A program made the translations under genes and the position numbers. From positions 12,700,315-12,764,314 of the forward strand of contig NC_089830.1 of the NCBI RefSeq assembly GCF_035046505.1: a stretch of DNA of 64,000 bases, given 5' to 3'. The stretch is from Tiliqua scincoides. Its lineage: Eukaryota > Chordata > Lepidosauria > Squamata > Scincidae. The notes below the pieces were generated by a model. It saw nothing but the letters and a program-made list of their open reading frames with translations. It was not told the DNA's origin and did not search any database. Below are positions 1 to 11,825 of the stretch, piece after piece (position 1 is the first letter of the stretch; the number at the start of each line of letters is the position of its first letter).

Positions 1-46
1 GGGGGTGCCTGATCCTCTTTTTGCCGTTATGACATCTGGTCACCCT
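1..46. mobile_element. Right end of the same DNA-transposon-like element, unit 1
   Basis: Matches 35,488-35,533 and ends gacatctggtcaccct (31-46); the rest lies upstream of the window. Confidence 0.65.
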
Positions 47-182
47 CCCCTGTCCACCAGTCTGCTACCTGAGGAATTCATCTCACCTGGCCTCATGGAT
101 GTTGCCCTGCCTAGGACGGCAACAGCCTCTGAGACATTTTGCTTCTGGGTACCTTAGCAGTGGCCCTTTGCTTTCCTGACAG

Positions 183-325
183 GTTGAGACATTGCTGGAA
201 CACTTCTTTGAAAAGTGTAAAACGGAAAGGAGGGGTGAAAGCAACATGCCCTTCTTAGGTTTTGGCGTGCTTGCAAGTGAGAACGTGGTCCAAGTGGTGA
301 ACTTTCTCCTCCAGCATCCTTTCAG
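183..325 (+). CDS. MROH-like exon a, unit 1
   Basis: 143 bp after a pyrimidine-rich acceptor (cctttgctttcctgacag), ending at gtatct; phase 0 in, phase 2 out. Reads VETLLEHFFEKCKTERRGES and onward to VVNFLLQHPF, two amphipathic helices. It differs from unit 2 at 19 of 143 bases, about 13 codons being replacements, while the adjoining intron differs by about 2%. Confidence 0.7.
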
Positions 326-3300
326 GTATCTATTTATTTAAAGCATTTCTCCCTCTCTGTTAGTATTTATAAAAAACCACCCATAGCAGCTATAGGGGAT
401 TTCAGCTTGTACTGCCTTGGATGGCCCATTGGGGATCTATGGGGCTTACAGTAGTGCCTAAGGGCCCAATCCTATTCAACTTTCCAGCACTGGTGTAGCC
501 ACAATGCAGCCCCAAGGTAAGGGAACAAATGTTCCCATACCTTGAGGAGGCCTTTGTGACTGCGTCCTCACCACAGCATGCAGCGCATGCCCTGTTTGCA
601 CGGCTGCACCAGTACTGGAAAGTTGGATAGGATTGGGCCCTAAGTATCACATCTCTGCACCCCGGACAAACTTAAAGCAGGGTTCCCCACCACCCTCTCT
701 GCCTGCCTACCAGAATGAAGAATACTCTGCTCTGGAGCATATCTACGGGTGTCCGGTCACATCTAGTTCATGGTTTAGTTTCCTAATATTTCAAACTTGA
801 TTTGTATTAGGAGCCAGGAATTGTAGCCTTGTATGCACATAGACCAGCGTTTCTCAATGTTCATCCCACACTGTACCACTTTGCATGATCCACCTATTGG
901 AAGTACCAGCAGAAGTGATTGCCAGTTACTTCTGGGTTGAGAGGCCAGATGCCACATGACAAACACCAATCAGGAAGAGGCTCAGGGTGAACAGGAGGGC
1001 TTTTTAGAGTAGGTGAAAAGCCTGCTGCTCACAGAGCCAACCTCCTACTGAAGTTGGTCACATCAGTTCATTTGTCTTGCTGCCAGAAGCAGATGCCTGG
1101 GGGTCCCACAAGTACCATCAGACACAACCTCAAGTATCGCTGGTGGTACACATAGCATTGGTTGAGAAACACAGACATAGGGCGCAATCCTCACCTCTTA
1201 TGTCAGTACTTTCCAGCACTGGCATAGCGGTGCCAATGGAACATGTGCTGCAACCTGCAGTTGGGTGTCACTCATGGAGGCCTCCTCAAAGTAAGGGAAT
1301 GTTTGTTCCCTTACCTTGGAGCTACATGGCCCTTAGTGCTGGAAAGCACTGACATAAGGGGTTAGGATTGCACCCATAGGCTCATTATGTATGTGCATGC
1401 TTCTGTGCCTGGCTGAGATTTAGTGGCAGTTCTGTGGGCACTGGAGACCTGTACAGCCATTTTATTTTATTTTATTTTTATTGCTTAAACAGAACCCCCC
1501 AAAAATAGCATTACATGGATACATGCTTATGAGTTACATACTTTAAAAAAGGGGGTGCGGAATGTATATTTATACACACACACATATACAAAGTATCTGC
1601 ATATCAACACTTCATGCAGCTTAGGTTATTATAGCAAGTAATGGCCTCCAGATATCCTGAAATATATTCAGTGGCGTAGCTAGGTCACTTGACAACTGGG
1701 GCCCATAAATTTTTGTCTCCTCATGCAACATAATTATTTAATTATTAATTAATCATATTAATTCTTTCACATTTTTATACCACCCTTCCTCTAAGCAGCT
1801 CAGGATGGTGTGTGTGGTTCCTCCCTTTATTTTGTCCTCACAACAACCCTGTGAGGTAGGTGAGACTGAGAGATAGTAATAGTCATGACATGAAGTGAGT
1901 AGTAATAATGGCCAGAAAATTAATGCAGTGAATATTTCCCCACAAGCAATAGATGAAATTCTGCATCAAATGGTCTCATGATGGTATTATTCCTAACATG
2001 ATGGCATTATTCCTAAAAGCCACGCTTTCCAGAATTTTGGTCACTAGGGTGTCAACCCCCCCCCCCCAGATGTCTCATTGGCCTGTTTTGAATTAAGGCA
2101 GTGGTTCTCTCATGTTTACACTGGGACCCACTTTTTAGAATGACAATGTCTGGGACCCACCGGAAGTGATGTCAGGAAAAATTCCTGGTCCTGATCAGTA
2201 AGTTGATGTAAAAATTGCCCTATCAGTCCAGCTACTCCATCAAAAAGATTCCCTATTGTCCCCAAAATGCCCAGCTCACAATATTGAAATACCCACAAGG
2301 CCCAAATGCTCTGACTAAAAGCCCCTCTCTGACCCTTGTCCAAGAATGATACCAGCCAGCATCTAATATCCTTCTCAGAAAACAAGCTGGCTGCAGTATG
2401 GGCCCCAAGGATGAACAGAAAGCCATAAACAATGGCAAGAAACAAATCAGGATGAAAGGGTTAGGGTAAAAGGGATGTTGATAGAGCACCAGATCCTCTG
2501 CAATGGATAGGTCTGTAAACAAAGTGTCTATGCGCGTCAAACTGCCCTTCTCAAATCAACATCCTGAACTGATAAGAAATGCCAAATGTTGTTCTTTTGC
2601 CTGTTGGTCTGTTAATTTTCCCATGGATGTTCTCCTCTCTTTGTGTGCTCTTGTACCCCTCCCCTATCTAGAATACCCTATAAAACCTGCATCATTGTAG
2701 TTTTTTGGGATCCTCCACCTGTGTGTGTGGGGGTCCCGTTTGCAAACGAGTAAAGGTTTACTTTTGTCAGAAGTCCTCTGAATTCTCCTGTCTGTTGTTT
2801 GCCGCTCCAAAAATCCGAACTAACAGTGTGCCCATTTGGCATCACTATTAATCTGTAAAGTTGGATTCACTGTGCAGGCATAACTCATTGACTGCCATAT
2901 GTTCTGCATCATGTATGGGAAAGCCCCTAGCTCAGTGATAGGGCACGCGCTTTGTACATAGAATGACTTGGGTTCAATCCCTGGCATCTGCTGGTAGGGC
3001 TGGAAAGTGGATTTGACCCCTCTCGGAAATGCTGAAGAACCATCGCCAGTCAGAATAGGCAATGCTAAGTGAGATGGTATCGGGCAGTTTTGCACTCTCT
3101 CTGGGATTCCAGTGTTCATGATTATTACAGTTCTTCTTGCTGAGTTACTGCTCCCTGTGGGTACATCTGACATGTAGGAATGCCAGAAGAAAGTAAGGAA
3201 TCCTGGGGCTTGTAGTTTGCCAAAGAGCATGCTACATAGGGCGGCACCAAGGCTGACTCCAGGTTGGAGGGGGCCATCAGTAAGGTAGGCAGATGTTGCC

Positions 3301-6300
3301 ACGCCTGGTCCAAGGGACCTAACTGTCTGTTTTTCAATTCACAGCGCTTGTCAGGAGCACTGGCCGGTGGTGTTTGCCTGTGCCGATACAACCCTGCTCC
3401 TTGAAGCCCTGCTGTATGAGATGCAGGGAAAGCCAGAAGAGCAGACAAGTGTGGTAAGAGCTGTGCTGTGGAACTGTGTCACGATTCCCTTCTCCCGGTA
3501 GCGTATGAGTATATCCTGCAGCTGCATGCAAGGAGAGAGAAGCCACGGGAGTTGGTACTGAGGGCAAAATCTACACACCAAAATTCACCCTGGAGAATAT
3601 CAACTTCTTCAATATCAATGAATGTTAATATCCACAACAATCCAGAATATGATTTCAGGGTTTGAACCACAAGTGTGAATGACTGTCCCTCGTGCATGAT
3701 GTGCTCTCCTTTTGTCAGGAAGGAAAGAGAGAACTGATTTCTGTTGGAGGGACTGCTCTTGATCTGGTATACTCTAGCACAGGGATTTTCAACCAGTGTG
3801 CCATGGCACATTGGTGTGCTGCCAGTGGTTCACAGGGGTGCTGCAGGAGTTTGGGAGAGGGTCATTTATCAGTAGGGCCGTTGGGGTGTGCAAGCCCCGC
3901 ACCTGTAGTGCAATGTGCCTTGTTAATTGTCCAAAAACTGATGGTACGCCTTGACAATTTGAGCACCTTGTCAGTGTACCGTGAAATGAAAAGGGTTGAA
4001 AATCTCTGCTGTTGCTGACATCTTTGCAATGTAGCTCTCCATCCAATGCTGGGTTGTTGGCAGAGACCAAACCCCAAAAGATGCATTTTGCAGGAAAGCC
4101 GAGATCGGCAGCTTTGTATGAGACTTGAGTTCAAGACTCAGACATCAGTTAATTTAAGAAACATGCATGTGAGTTTGAGAGAATCCCATAGCTAGTCTGT
4201 CTAGCTCCATGGCCTTTTGAGGGGAAGGGGGAGAGAGAGCAGGAAGGAAGTAAAGCCTGAGGATTGTCCTCTAGGTATGCTTTACCAGAAGATAGAAAAG
4301 ATAGAGAGAACACCTTATCCCACTACCATTATCTGCCTAGCCTTATGACCTCCCCGCTGGTACAGCTACAAGAGTACCACTTTGTTGCAAACTCCAATCT
4401 GGGAGACCTGCCAAGAGACAATATGAAGTGCTCACTGCAGGTGAGAGATTTTTGAACTGTGGCTGAGTGAGAGACAAACCCATCTGACCCCATGGGGATG
4501 CCGTTTTCTTCAAGTCCTAGTGAAATGAGTGGAGGCTGTGAAAGAAAAAGAGGCAGGATCCATTCCTATCACTGGGGATTGTGCAGGAAACCTTCTGCCC
4601 AGCTGAGTTCATGAACAGGAAGGTGTATTTTTCTCCCTCGGTCAGGTTTGGGCCAACCCTGCCTCAGCTGGAGTTTGGGTTGGTGAGGAAGTGAGGGGAA
4701 GGGGGTGGAGGACGAGCCCAGTCCCCGGCAGGTACCAGGCAGATTGCAGTGGAGGACTCCCCCTGCAGCTGAGAGAGATGAGCAGGTGCATACACACAGG
4801 ATCTCACCCTCTGCTGCATGACATTCTGGTCCAGGACAAAGAAGAAGCTGTAAGAGCACCGGGCATCTCTTTTTCCTTTTCTCCTAGCAACATGCCACCC
4901 AAGCCATGAGGAGCTTTCTCTGTGCTGCTGCCAACAAAAGAAGGGTGAGAGAGCAGTTTCCCAAGTTGCTTCTGACATTGCTGGGGCAAATCTCGGTCTC
5001 CTTGAAGGACGGCAACAATGTGAGGTAAGTTGTCTCTGCAAGAGATCTTTTGGGTTTTGGTGCTAGCTTTGGGATTGACCATGCCAGGTATTGAATCTGG
5101 AACACGGTGCTTGCAAGGCATGGAGGCTACAACTCAGCCATGGCCACTTGCCCAGCATGTCGCCCTTTTTTCCGCTTGGACCACAGTGGCCAAACTCACT
5201 ACCGCCACACACAGGAAAAGCAGTTCCTGTTTGGACTACATCTTTCCATTCCACCCAGGCGCCATGTGTAATCCTCCATGATTGGGGGACGCTCTGGGCA
5301 GTCACATCTGCTGCCTGGCGTCCCAGAAGGCCACGTGACAGGACATTCAGGCACATGTGACTGCCCAGAGCATCTCTATCTCCTGATCGTGGAGGACCAC
5401 ATGCAGCGCCCAGGCTGAACGGTAAGGTCTGCTCACCGGGCGCACAGATTTGTTGGAATCCTGGATTTGGCACCCAGGCCGGGTTTCCCTTGGACATGTG
5501 CTCATCTGGGAAATTGACCTTACAATCTCACACACTCAAAATAAGAAGAAGATTACTCCTGAGGCAGCAACTTGTTCCATTTCTGACTTAAATGAAACTC
5601 TTGGATTCTATAGAAGTGGGACCCTTAGTCACACTCCTGGTGTATCTGTGGCAGTGACCCTCCTGGTCTTACTTCTTTTATCTTGCTTGCAGAGAGCCGC
5701 TGAAAACACTCCAGCTTCTCTGTAACATCATGAGATCTGTGTCAGAGGAAACCGAGTGCTGGGATCAGCTGAGCAGTCCTCAATGTTTTAGTGAGGGATT
5801 GTCCAGCTTAGTAAGGTAGGAGGAAGACTGCTGGGTTTCTCAAGGAGTGTCAGATAGCTGAAGTTGTGGGATGTGAATGTGCATCATTTGTCTTCCACTG
5901 ACATCTTTCGTGCCTCTTTTCTTTTTTCTTTTCTTTTTTTTTGCATGGTCCTGTTACCTATTCCAGGATTCTCCTCTCCAGCTCACACTCCTTGGTCCCT
6001 GGCATCATTGAGTTCCTTCTGGACATCTTTGGGGCTGAAGAGCATGCATGGCTCTATGAAACAGCAGTGATGCTCTACCAGAAGGTGAGGGGTACTGCAG
6101 TAGTTGAGAGGCTTCATTAGTGGCGATGCACCCTGCAGCCTTTCCCTGGATAGGATTACGCCAGTGGTTCCCAAACTGTGAGTTGTGGCTTCCCAGAGAG
6201 CCATGGAAATCAGCTAGGGGAGCCACAGAATCCTTGTGAAAAACCTGCCTGCATAGGATTGTAGCCCCTAATGGAGAGCCACAGCCAATGGCAAAGTAGA

Positions 6301-9300
6301 TCAAGAGAGCCACCAGTCGAAAAAGTTTGGGAACCACTGGATTAGGCCATGTAACTGCTATGGAAACCAATGGTCCTAAAGATTGGTTGGCATGTGGATG
6401 GCAAATTATGGGCACCATTACAGGGCATCAAATGATCAGTTAGAGTCTACTTGTGTTTACAGAGGAGTGTGTGAATTTTATACCCTCTGGGCTGGTTTTG
6501 CCCTGAATCTCTGACCTCAAGGTCAGGGAGACAAGGCATGTGAATGACTTGGAATTCACTCTTTGAGTCTTTGCTTCAGCTTGCAGAAGAGACTGTGATA
6601 GATGTTTCTGGGTGTCTCCAGGCAACTCTATGCTCTAAACTTCTATCCATTGCCTGTTCAGTTCAACTGATGCAGTTCCTTCCAGCAAATCTTGGGAATT
6701 GTGATGGCACTGCCAATGCAAGAGTTTTCTGGCTCCGCTCACAGAAATAAAGTTCCCAGGATGCTCTGAGGAGAGGAAATGGCTTTTCACCAAATTTAAA
6801 CCATTGATATAGCTGTGCCCTCTGCATCTGTATGTGGTGGATAAAGCCATGATCACTCATCTGCAAAGAGCTCAACAAGGTGAACCAAAGTGTTCACCCC
6901 AATTAATTTGCTTCTGTTGTCCTTCTTGGGCTTTCAGTTGCTCCTGAACCGTGTGAAGGAGCTTGGAAACATCATGTCAAAAGACTCTCTCCTTCAGTGG
7001 CTGGATCATGGGAAACTCGGGGTTCGGAAGCTGAGCCTCAGAGGACTTTCTTCCCTGATCTTTGAATCTGATTTGGTAAGTCATCCTCGAAAGACAGGGA
7101 TAATAAAAATGTAACTCCTCAGATAGTTGGCCGGCACATGCACAGATTCCATTCTTGCATATCCACAGGGACTTTGACAGAAGATTGCTGGGATGGGTGT
7201 AATCCTCTCTGCACCTATCAAGTGGTGGGAACTCTGTAATAAAAGAAGCTGCACCCATGATAGTTCAGTTCAGTTCCTCTTTATATGTGCATTTGCTGAT
7301 GTTCGAGGGGCAGAATTGCTACCTACTTCTAGTTATCTGACTCTGTTCTCATTACCTGTGAATATCGTGCTGGTGCACTGGGATGGGGAGCAGTGCAGCT
7401 AAGAGCAGGCAGGCAGGTGGGGGCAAGAGAGGTTGCATGAGGAGGAGGAGAAGAGACAGTGGCCTCCTCGTGAGCAGAAGGCAGTGTTGGTGCTCTGCAG
7501 GGCTGAGAGGAAGAGACAGTATACAGTATATGGCCAACAGTATATGGAAGGAATGGGCGTAATTGCATCCAGTCAGTTTTTTAGAAAGTTGTCTACTTTA
7601 GGTCAGTTTTGGATACCAAAGGGACTTTGGGATTGGCCCATGGAGAATGGTTGGGCACACTTGTGTCCACTTCCTGACTTGCCCTGCCATCTTTGGCACT
7701 GTCTTGGGGACTTGCCACTGAACCTTCAGAATGGCGATGATGAGAGGCCAATGGAAGTCTACCTGAGGGCTGCTCTGGGGCAAGCCTATGTAAGGAGCCA
7801 AGAGTCAGGTTGAGGACGAGGACAGGTGAAGCTACCCCCTTCCCACTGCTGAACTATGAGGCTTGTTGTTGGGTCAGCAACCTTGAACTAGTCAAGGGAC
7901 AGCCAGCACAGAGGCGGAAGCATCAGATGTTGATGAGCCTTCGCTATCACCTAACCCTATAGACATCAGGTTCATAAAGTGCATAGAGTATATGTTGAAG
8001 AGGTTTCCCTGGAACCGAACCCCATGTTTCCCACAGGCTCAATGATTCAGTATCTGCTAACACGGTATCCACTCGATTTTCCAGGAACCTACCCTAGAGG
8101 ATAACAAGAACTGACTGTATATATTTAAATGAGCCACCTCTTTTGTTTTAGATGAAGAGCCCCTGGTGCATACAGCTGGCTCTCTTCAATCAGCTGGGCA
8201 TGAGCGAGCCAGAAGCCCTCCCCAAAATTTTGGATGTGTTAGAGAGCACCTTGTCCTCTATCACAGGGGAGGAAGAAACCAGCTACATCAGAATGTTGTC
8301 TGCAACCTATTCTGCTCTTGTTGACCATGTGAGTGTTTTAGATTGTCATGTCAGACACTGTACAGGTGACCCATGGAGTTCCTTGGTACTGGGCACGCTA
8401 TCAAGAGTGTGTGTGCTAAATTCAGGAGAAGAGACATGGGCTCCTCATCCTTGTAGCCACAGACAATGAAGGGCTAAAACCAGAAACAACATCTCTGTTG
8501 CACATTGTCACCAGTAATTTAGTGTTGGGAGAATTAGAACAGATATAAGAAAGTATTTGTTTCTTTATCTACCCACCCACTCAGTAACTGTAATTATTCT
8601 TTGTAACTCCTTACCAAAGGATGTGGTGATGGCATCTGGCTTAGATACCTTGAAAAAGGGATTGGACAAATGTAAGGAGGAAGAGCCCATCACAGGTTAC
8701 AAACCATGATTGGTGTGTGCAACCTCCTGCTTTTAGAAGCAGGCTACCTCAGAATGCCAAGTGCAAGGGAGTGGCACCAGCATGCAGTCTTGTGTGCTCC
8801 CTGAGGTATCTGGTGGGCCTGTGAAATACAGGAAATTGGACGAGATGGGCCTTTGGCCTGATCCAGCAGGGCTCTTCTTATGCTCTTATGAGATTAGAAA
8901 CCTGCCAAGTATCAACCTCTGGTGACTCTTCCTATTTGTTTCCTATTTGCAGGAGGAAGCAAGCGTCCGTGCCCTAGTGATAAAGCACTTGTGGTTGCTT
9001 CGGAGCCGGAAGGGGAAACAGTGGCTCCCACATACAACAGAAGCAGCCATTTCTGAAATGGTGAACATTCTTGTTCATCTCCAGGATAAGAGTGAGGTGG
9101 TGGAGGTGAGTGGCCACCTGCATGACTTATATTAGCAGGAGAGAGGAATCACCTCCAAGAGCAGGGACCAAGACTCTTGTTGCCGGGGGTGACCTGCCAT
9201 TGACTGTTCTGGGAAATTCTCCCATGTTGTAGCTCAACTCTTGCTTGCTGTGCCCGTGGGGGAAGGATGATGCTAAGGATAGGCAGGGCAGGCCCAAGAC

Positions 9301-11791
9301 CTCCTAAGGCAGCATGCCAAATATTGTCCCCCTTTAACTGATGACGTGCCAGTCTCTGTTCCTCCCCTTCCCCATGTTCTTGTTCAGCTCTCTCCTGCCC
9401 TCCAGCTTTCTCTTCCTCTGCTCTTCTCTATCCCTTCTTCCCTTTCCAATGCAGGGAGTGGAAGGAGGAGGAGGAGGAGCAGTGGAGGTAGGCAGGCAGG
9501 CAGAGATGGGCAGCCCCACCAATCTGCGTTAGCTGGCCTCATGAATGGGCTGGCCCTGCTCAAGGGTTTCTTGTACATGTTGGCTTCGCAAGACTGACCA
9601 CCGTCTTCGGCTTCATTCCCCCTGCAGGTCCTGTCTTGACTAATTTGCTTCCCTCTCTGCAGTGGCGTCACCAGGGTTTGTGTCACCCGGTGCGGGACGC
9701 CAGTGCTTCACCCCTGTGATGTATCTCCTCCCATGCGACGGGGGGGGGGGGCAATGCTTTGAGTGGCATTGTACCATCACCCCACCCCCGCTGTTTTTTT
9801 TATAACTTTTGATGGAAAAGAGCTAGTTTAAGGTTTGTTTCATTGAAGTTACATGAACTTCATACATGAAATTATGCTTTGATTGATATATAACATGATT
9901 GTATTATTTGGAAATACAAAGATTTTAAAAATTTGGGTGAGTAGTGGTATCACTCTTTTCTTGCAAGCTAGCTAGCTGAATGCTTGAATATTTTAGTTTT
10001 CCTATGTACGTTTGTACTCCGACCTTCCTCTAAGGATCACACAATGGTAGACGGAGATCTAGACATTTGCCCAGCATGCTTCAGTCCTAAATAGCTCTTT
10101 GATTAACCTCTCCAGGCCTTGTGTCTTGCTGGCACATCAGGGAGAAGGCGCCCCAACTCGGGGTGATAGGGTCCTGCTGCAAACGTAGACATAGGGTACC
10201 TTACAGCCTGATGCTATGCGGCCGCTGTGCTGATTGCTCAGGGCTGAGTGCGCTTTGTCTGCTGATTCCAATGTGCCATCATGTTGGAGAGGTTAACTGT
10301 GGCGTGTGTGGGGGGGGTGAGATGGTTGGCCACCTTCAGTCTCGAAAGACTATGGTATAAGCTTACAGCAGGCGGTATTCCCAGGCGGTCTCCCATCCAA
10401 GTACTAACCAGGCCTGAGCCTGCTTAGCTTCCGAGATCAGACAAGATCGGGCATGTGCAGGGTAACAGACCTCTGAAAGACTTACCCGCATGGCATGACT
10501 CCTGTGCAGGGCTATACCAGCTACTTCATGGGACTCCTATGAGCTACACAAGCTACGTTGCCAGCTTTGGAGCCACTGGGGGCATGTACAGCTCAGAAAG
10601 GGATTTTGGGATCTAACTTTATCTATCCCACCTTGCTTCCCTCCCCCCTTTTTCAACCTCTCTGCTGGTGAGCTTGTGGCCAGGGACTTTCTTCAACCTG
10701 TTGGTGGTGGGGCATGGCTTTCTGGTGTACTGCTGTGCTTGTGTCAGTGCAGCACCTGTCAGGCTTCTGCACTGGTGGGGCTGCCTGTGTGCTGGTGTGT
10801 GTGACAGTATGCTGGTGTTTCCCCTGGCTAGGATTGTTTCCTGAGGTTTCCATAAGAAGCCTTCCATAGGAGAAAAATTCTTCTCCAGTGCAAAGGACGC
10901 CTTAGACAGAGTTCTCCAAACTTTTTGGCCAGAGGGCCACATCAAATATCTGGCACGGTATTGAGGGCCGGGAAAAAAAATTAAATATAACATTTATATA
11001 AATAAATCAGAGATGGAACTTAGATGAGTGAATAAATAATGAATGGGCTCATTCATTCAACCTCTCCGGCCCTTCAGACCAGAAGCCACCCTCCAGACGC
11101 AACCAGAGCACTGTTCTAGTCATGTTCCGCCAAGTGGGCCAGAGGCTTTCAGGGAACAAGAGGCTGGTCGTGTGCCAGATAGAGGCTCTCCATGGGCCAC
11201 ATATGGCCCCCGGGCCAGGGTTTGGAGGCCCCTGCCTTAGGATATGATCTTTTTTGACTCCATGTGCTGCAGGAAGCAATGGCCTATCTCAGAGTGCTGG
11301 TCCCAAGAGTGAGGAGGTACGTGAAGCCCCAAAGCCACGACCTTCACTTCGTGCTCTACCATGTTGCCAAGCATTTGGTAAGTCTTTGTTGCTGTCTTCC
11401 CAGGGTACCACTTTAAATCCCACCTGTTCGTCAAGAATAGAGTAGAACTACTTACAAAGCTTTATCTTACTGAGCTTTATCTCAACAAAACTCATACAGG
11501 TATAATATCATTAGCTGAGGATTTTTCACCTTCAATTTTATTTCAGTGTGATGAGAATGGTCCTTTAAATTAAAGGAAAAACATCCTTTAACAATAGCCT
11601 CACTTACCATTGTAATCTCTCTCCAAGGGCTTAGAGAGGCTTCACTCCCAGGCAAGCAACCCCTCCCTTCCCACTGGAGCACTCAAAAGAATACAAAGGG
11701 AAGTGATTATTGCCTCCCTCTTTGCATTCTTTCCCTGTGCTTCAGGTGAAGGGAAGTGTCACTGCCTAGGAGTGAGGCCTTTCTAAGCACC

Positions 11792-11825
<34 letters not shown>

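Noticed and set aside
2920-2990. Possible tRNA gene with A and B boxes
   Set aside because: No cloverleaf with a proper acceptor stem could be folded by eye, and it is followed by a non-tRNA body present in several copies; SINE is the better call.
3719-3766. Candidate 48-bp exon (EGKRELISVGGTALDL) to mend the phase gap between exons b and c
   Set aside because: Its length is a multiple of three, so it does not fix the phase conflict, and the donor (gtatac) is weak.
5030-5497. Several overlapping open frames up to 144 codons
   Set aside because: They lie in the fold-back element at 5,259-5,410 and its flanks; the frames come from inverted-repeat sequence.
9341-9532. Open stretches on both strands over a pyrimidine-rich and GGA-rich tract
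   Set aside because: Low-complexity composition gives open frames; no splice sites or family similarity support them. Same at 44,702-44,964.
10360-10467. Possible functional 5S rRNA gene
   Set aside because: It is diverged, lacks the full 5S 5' end and is fused to the RTE-type tail, so it is a SINE. The same holds for 20,997, 23,512 and 45,636.
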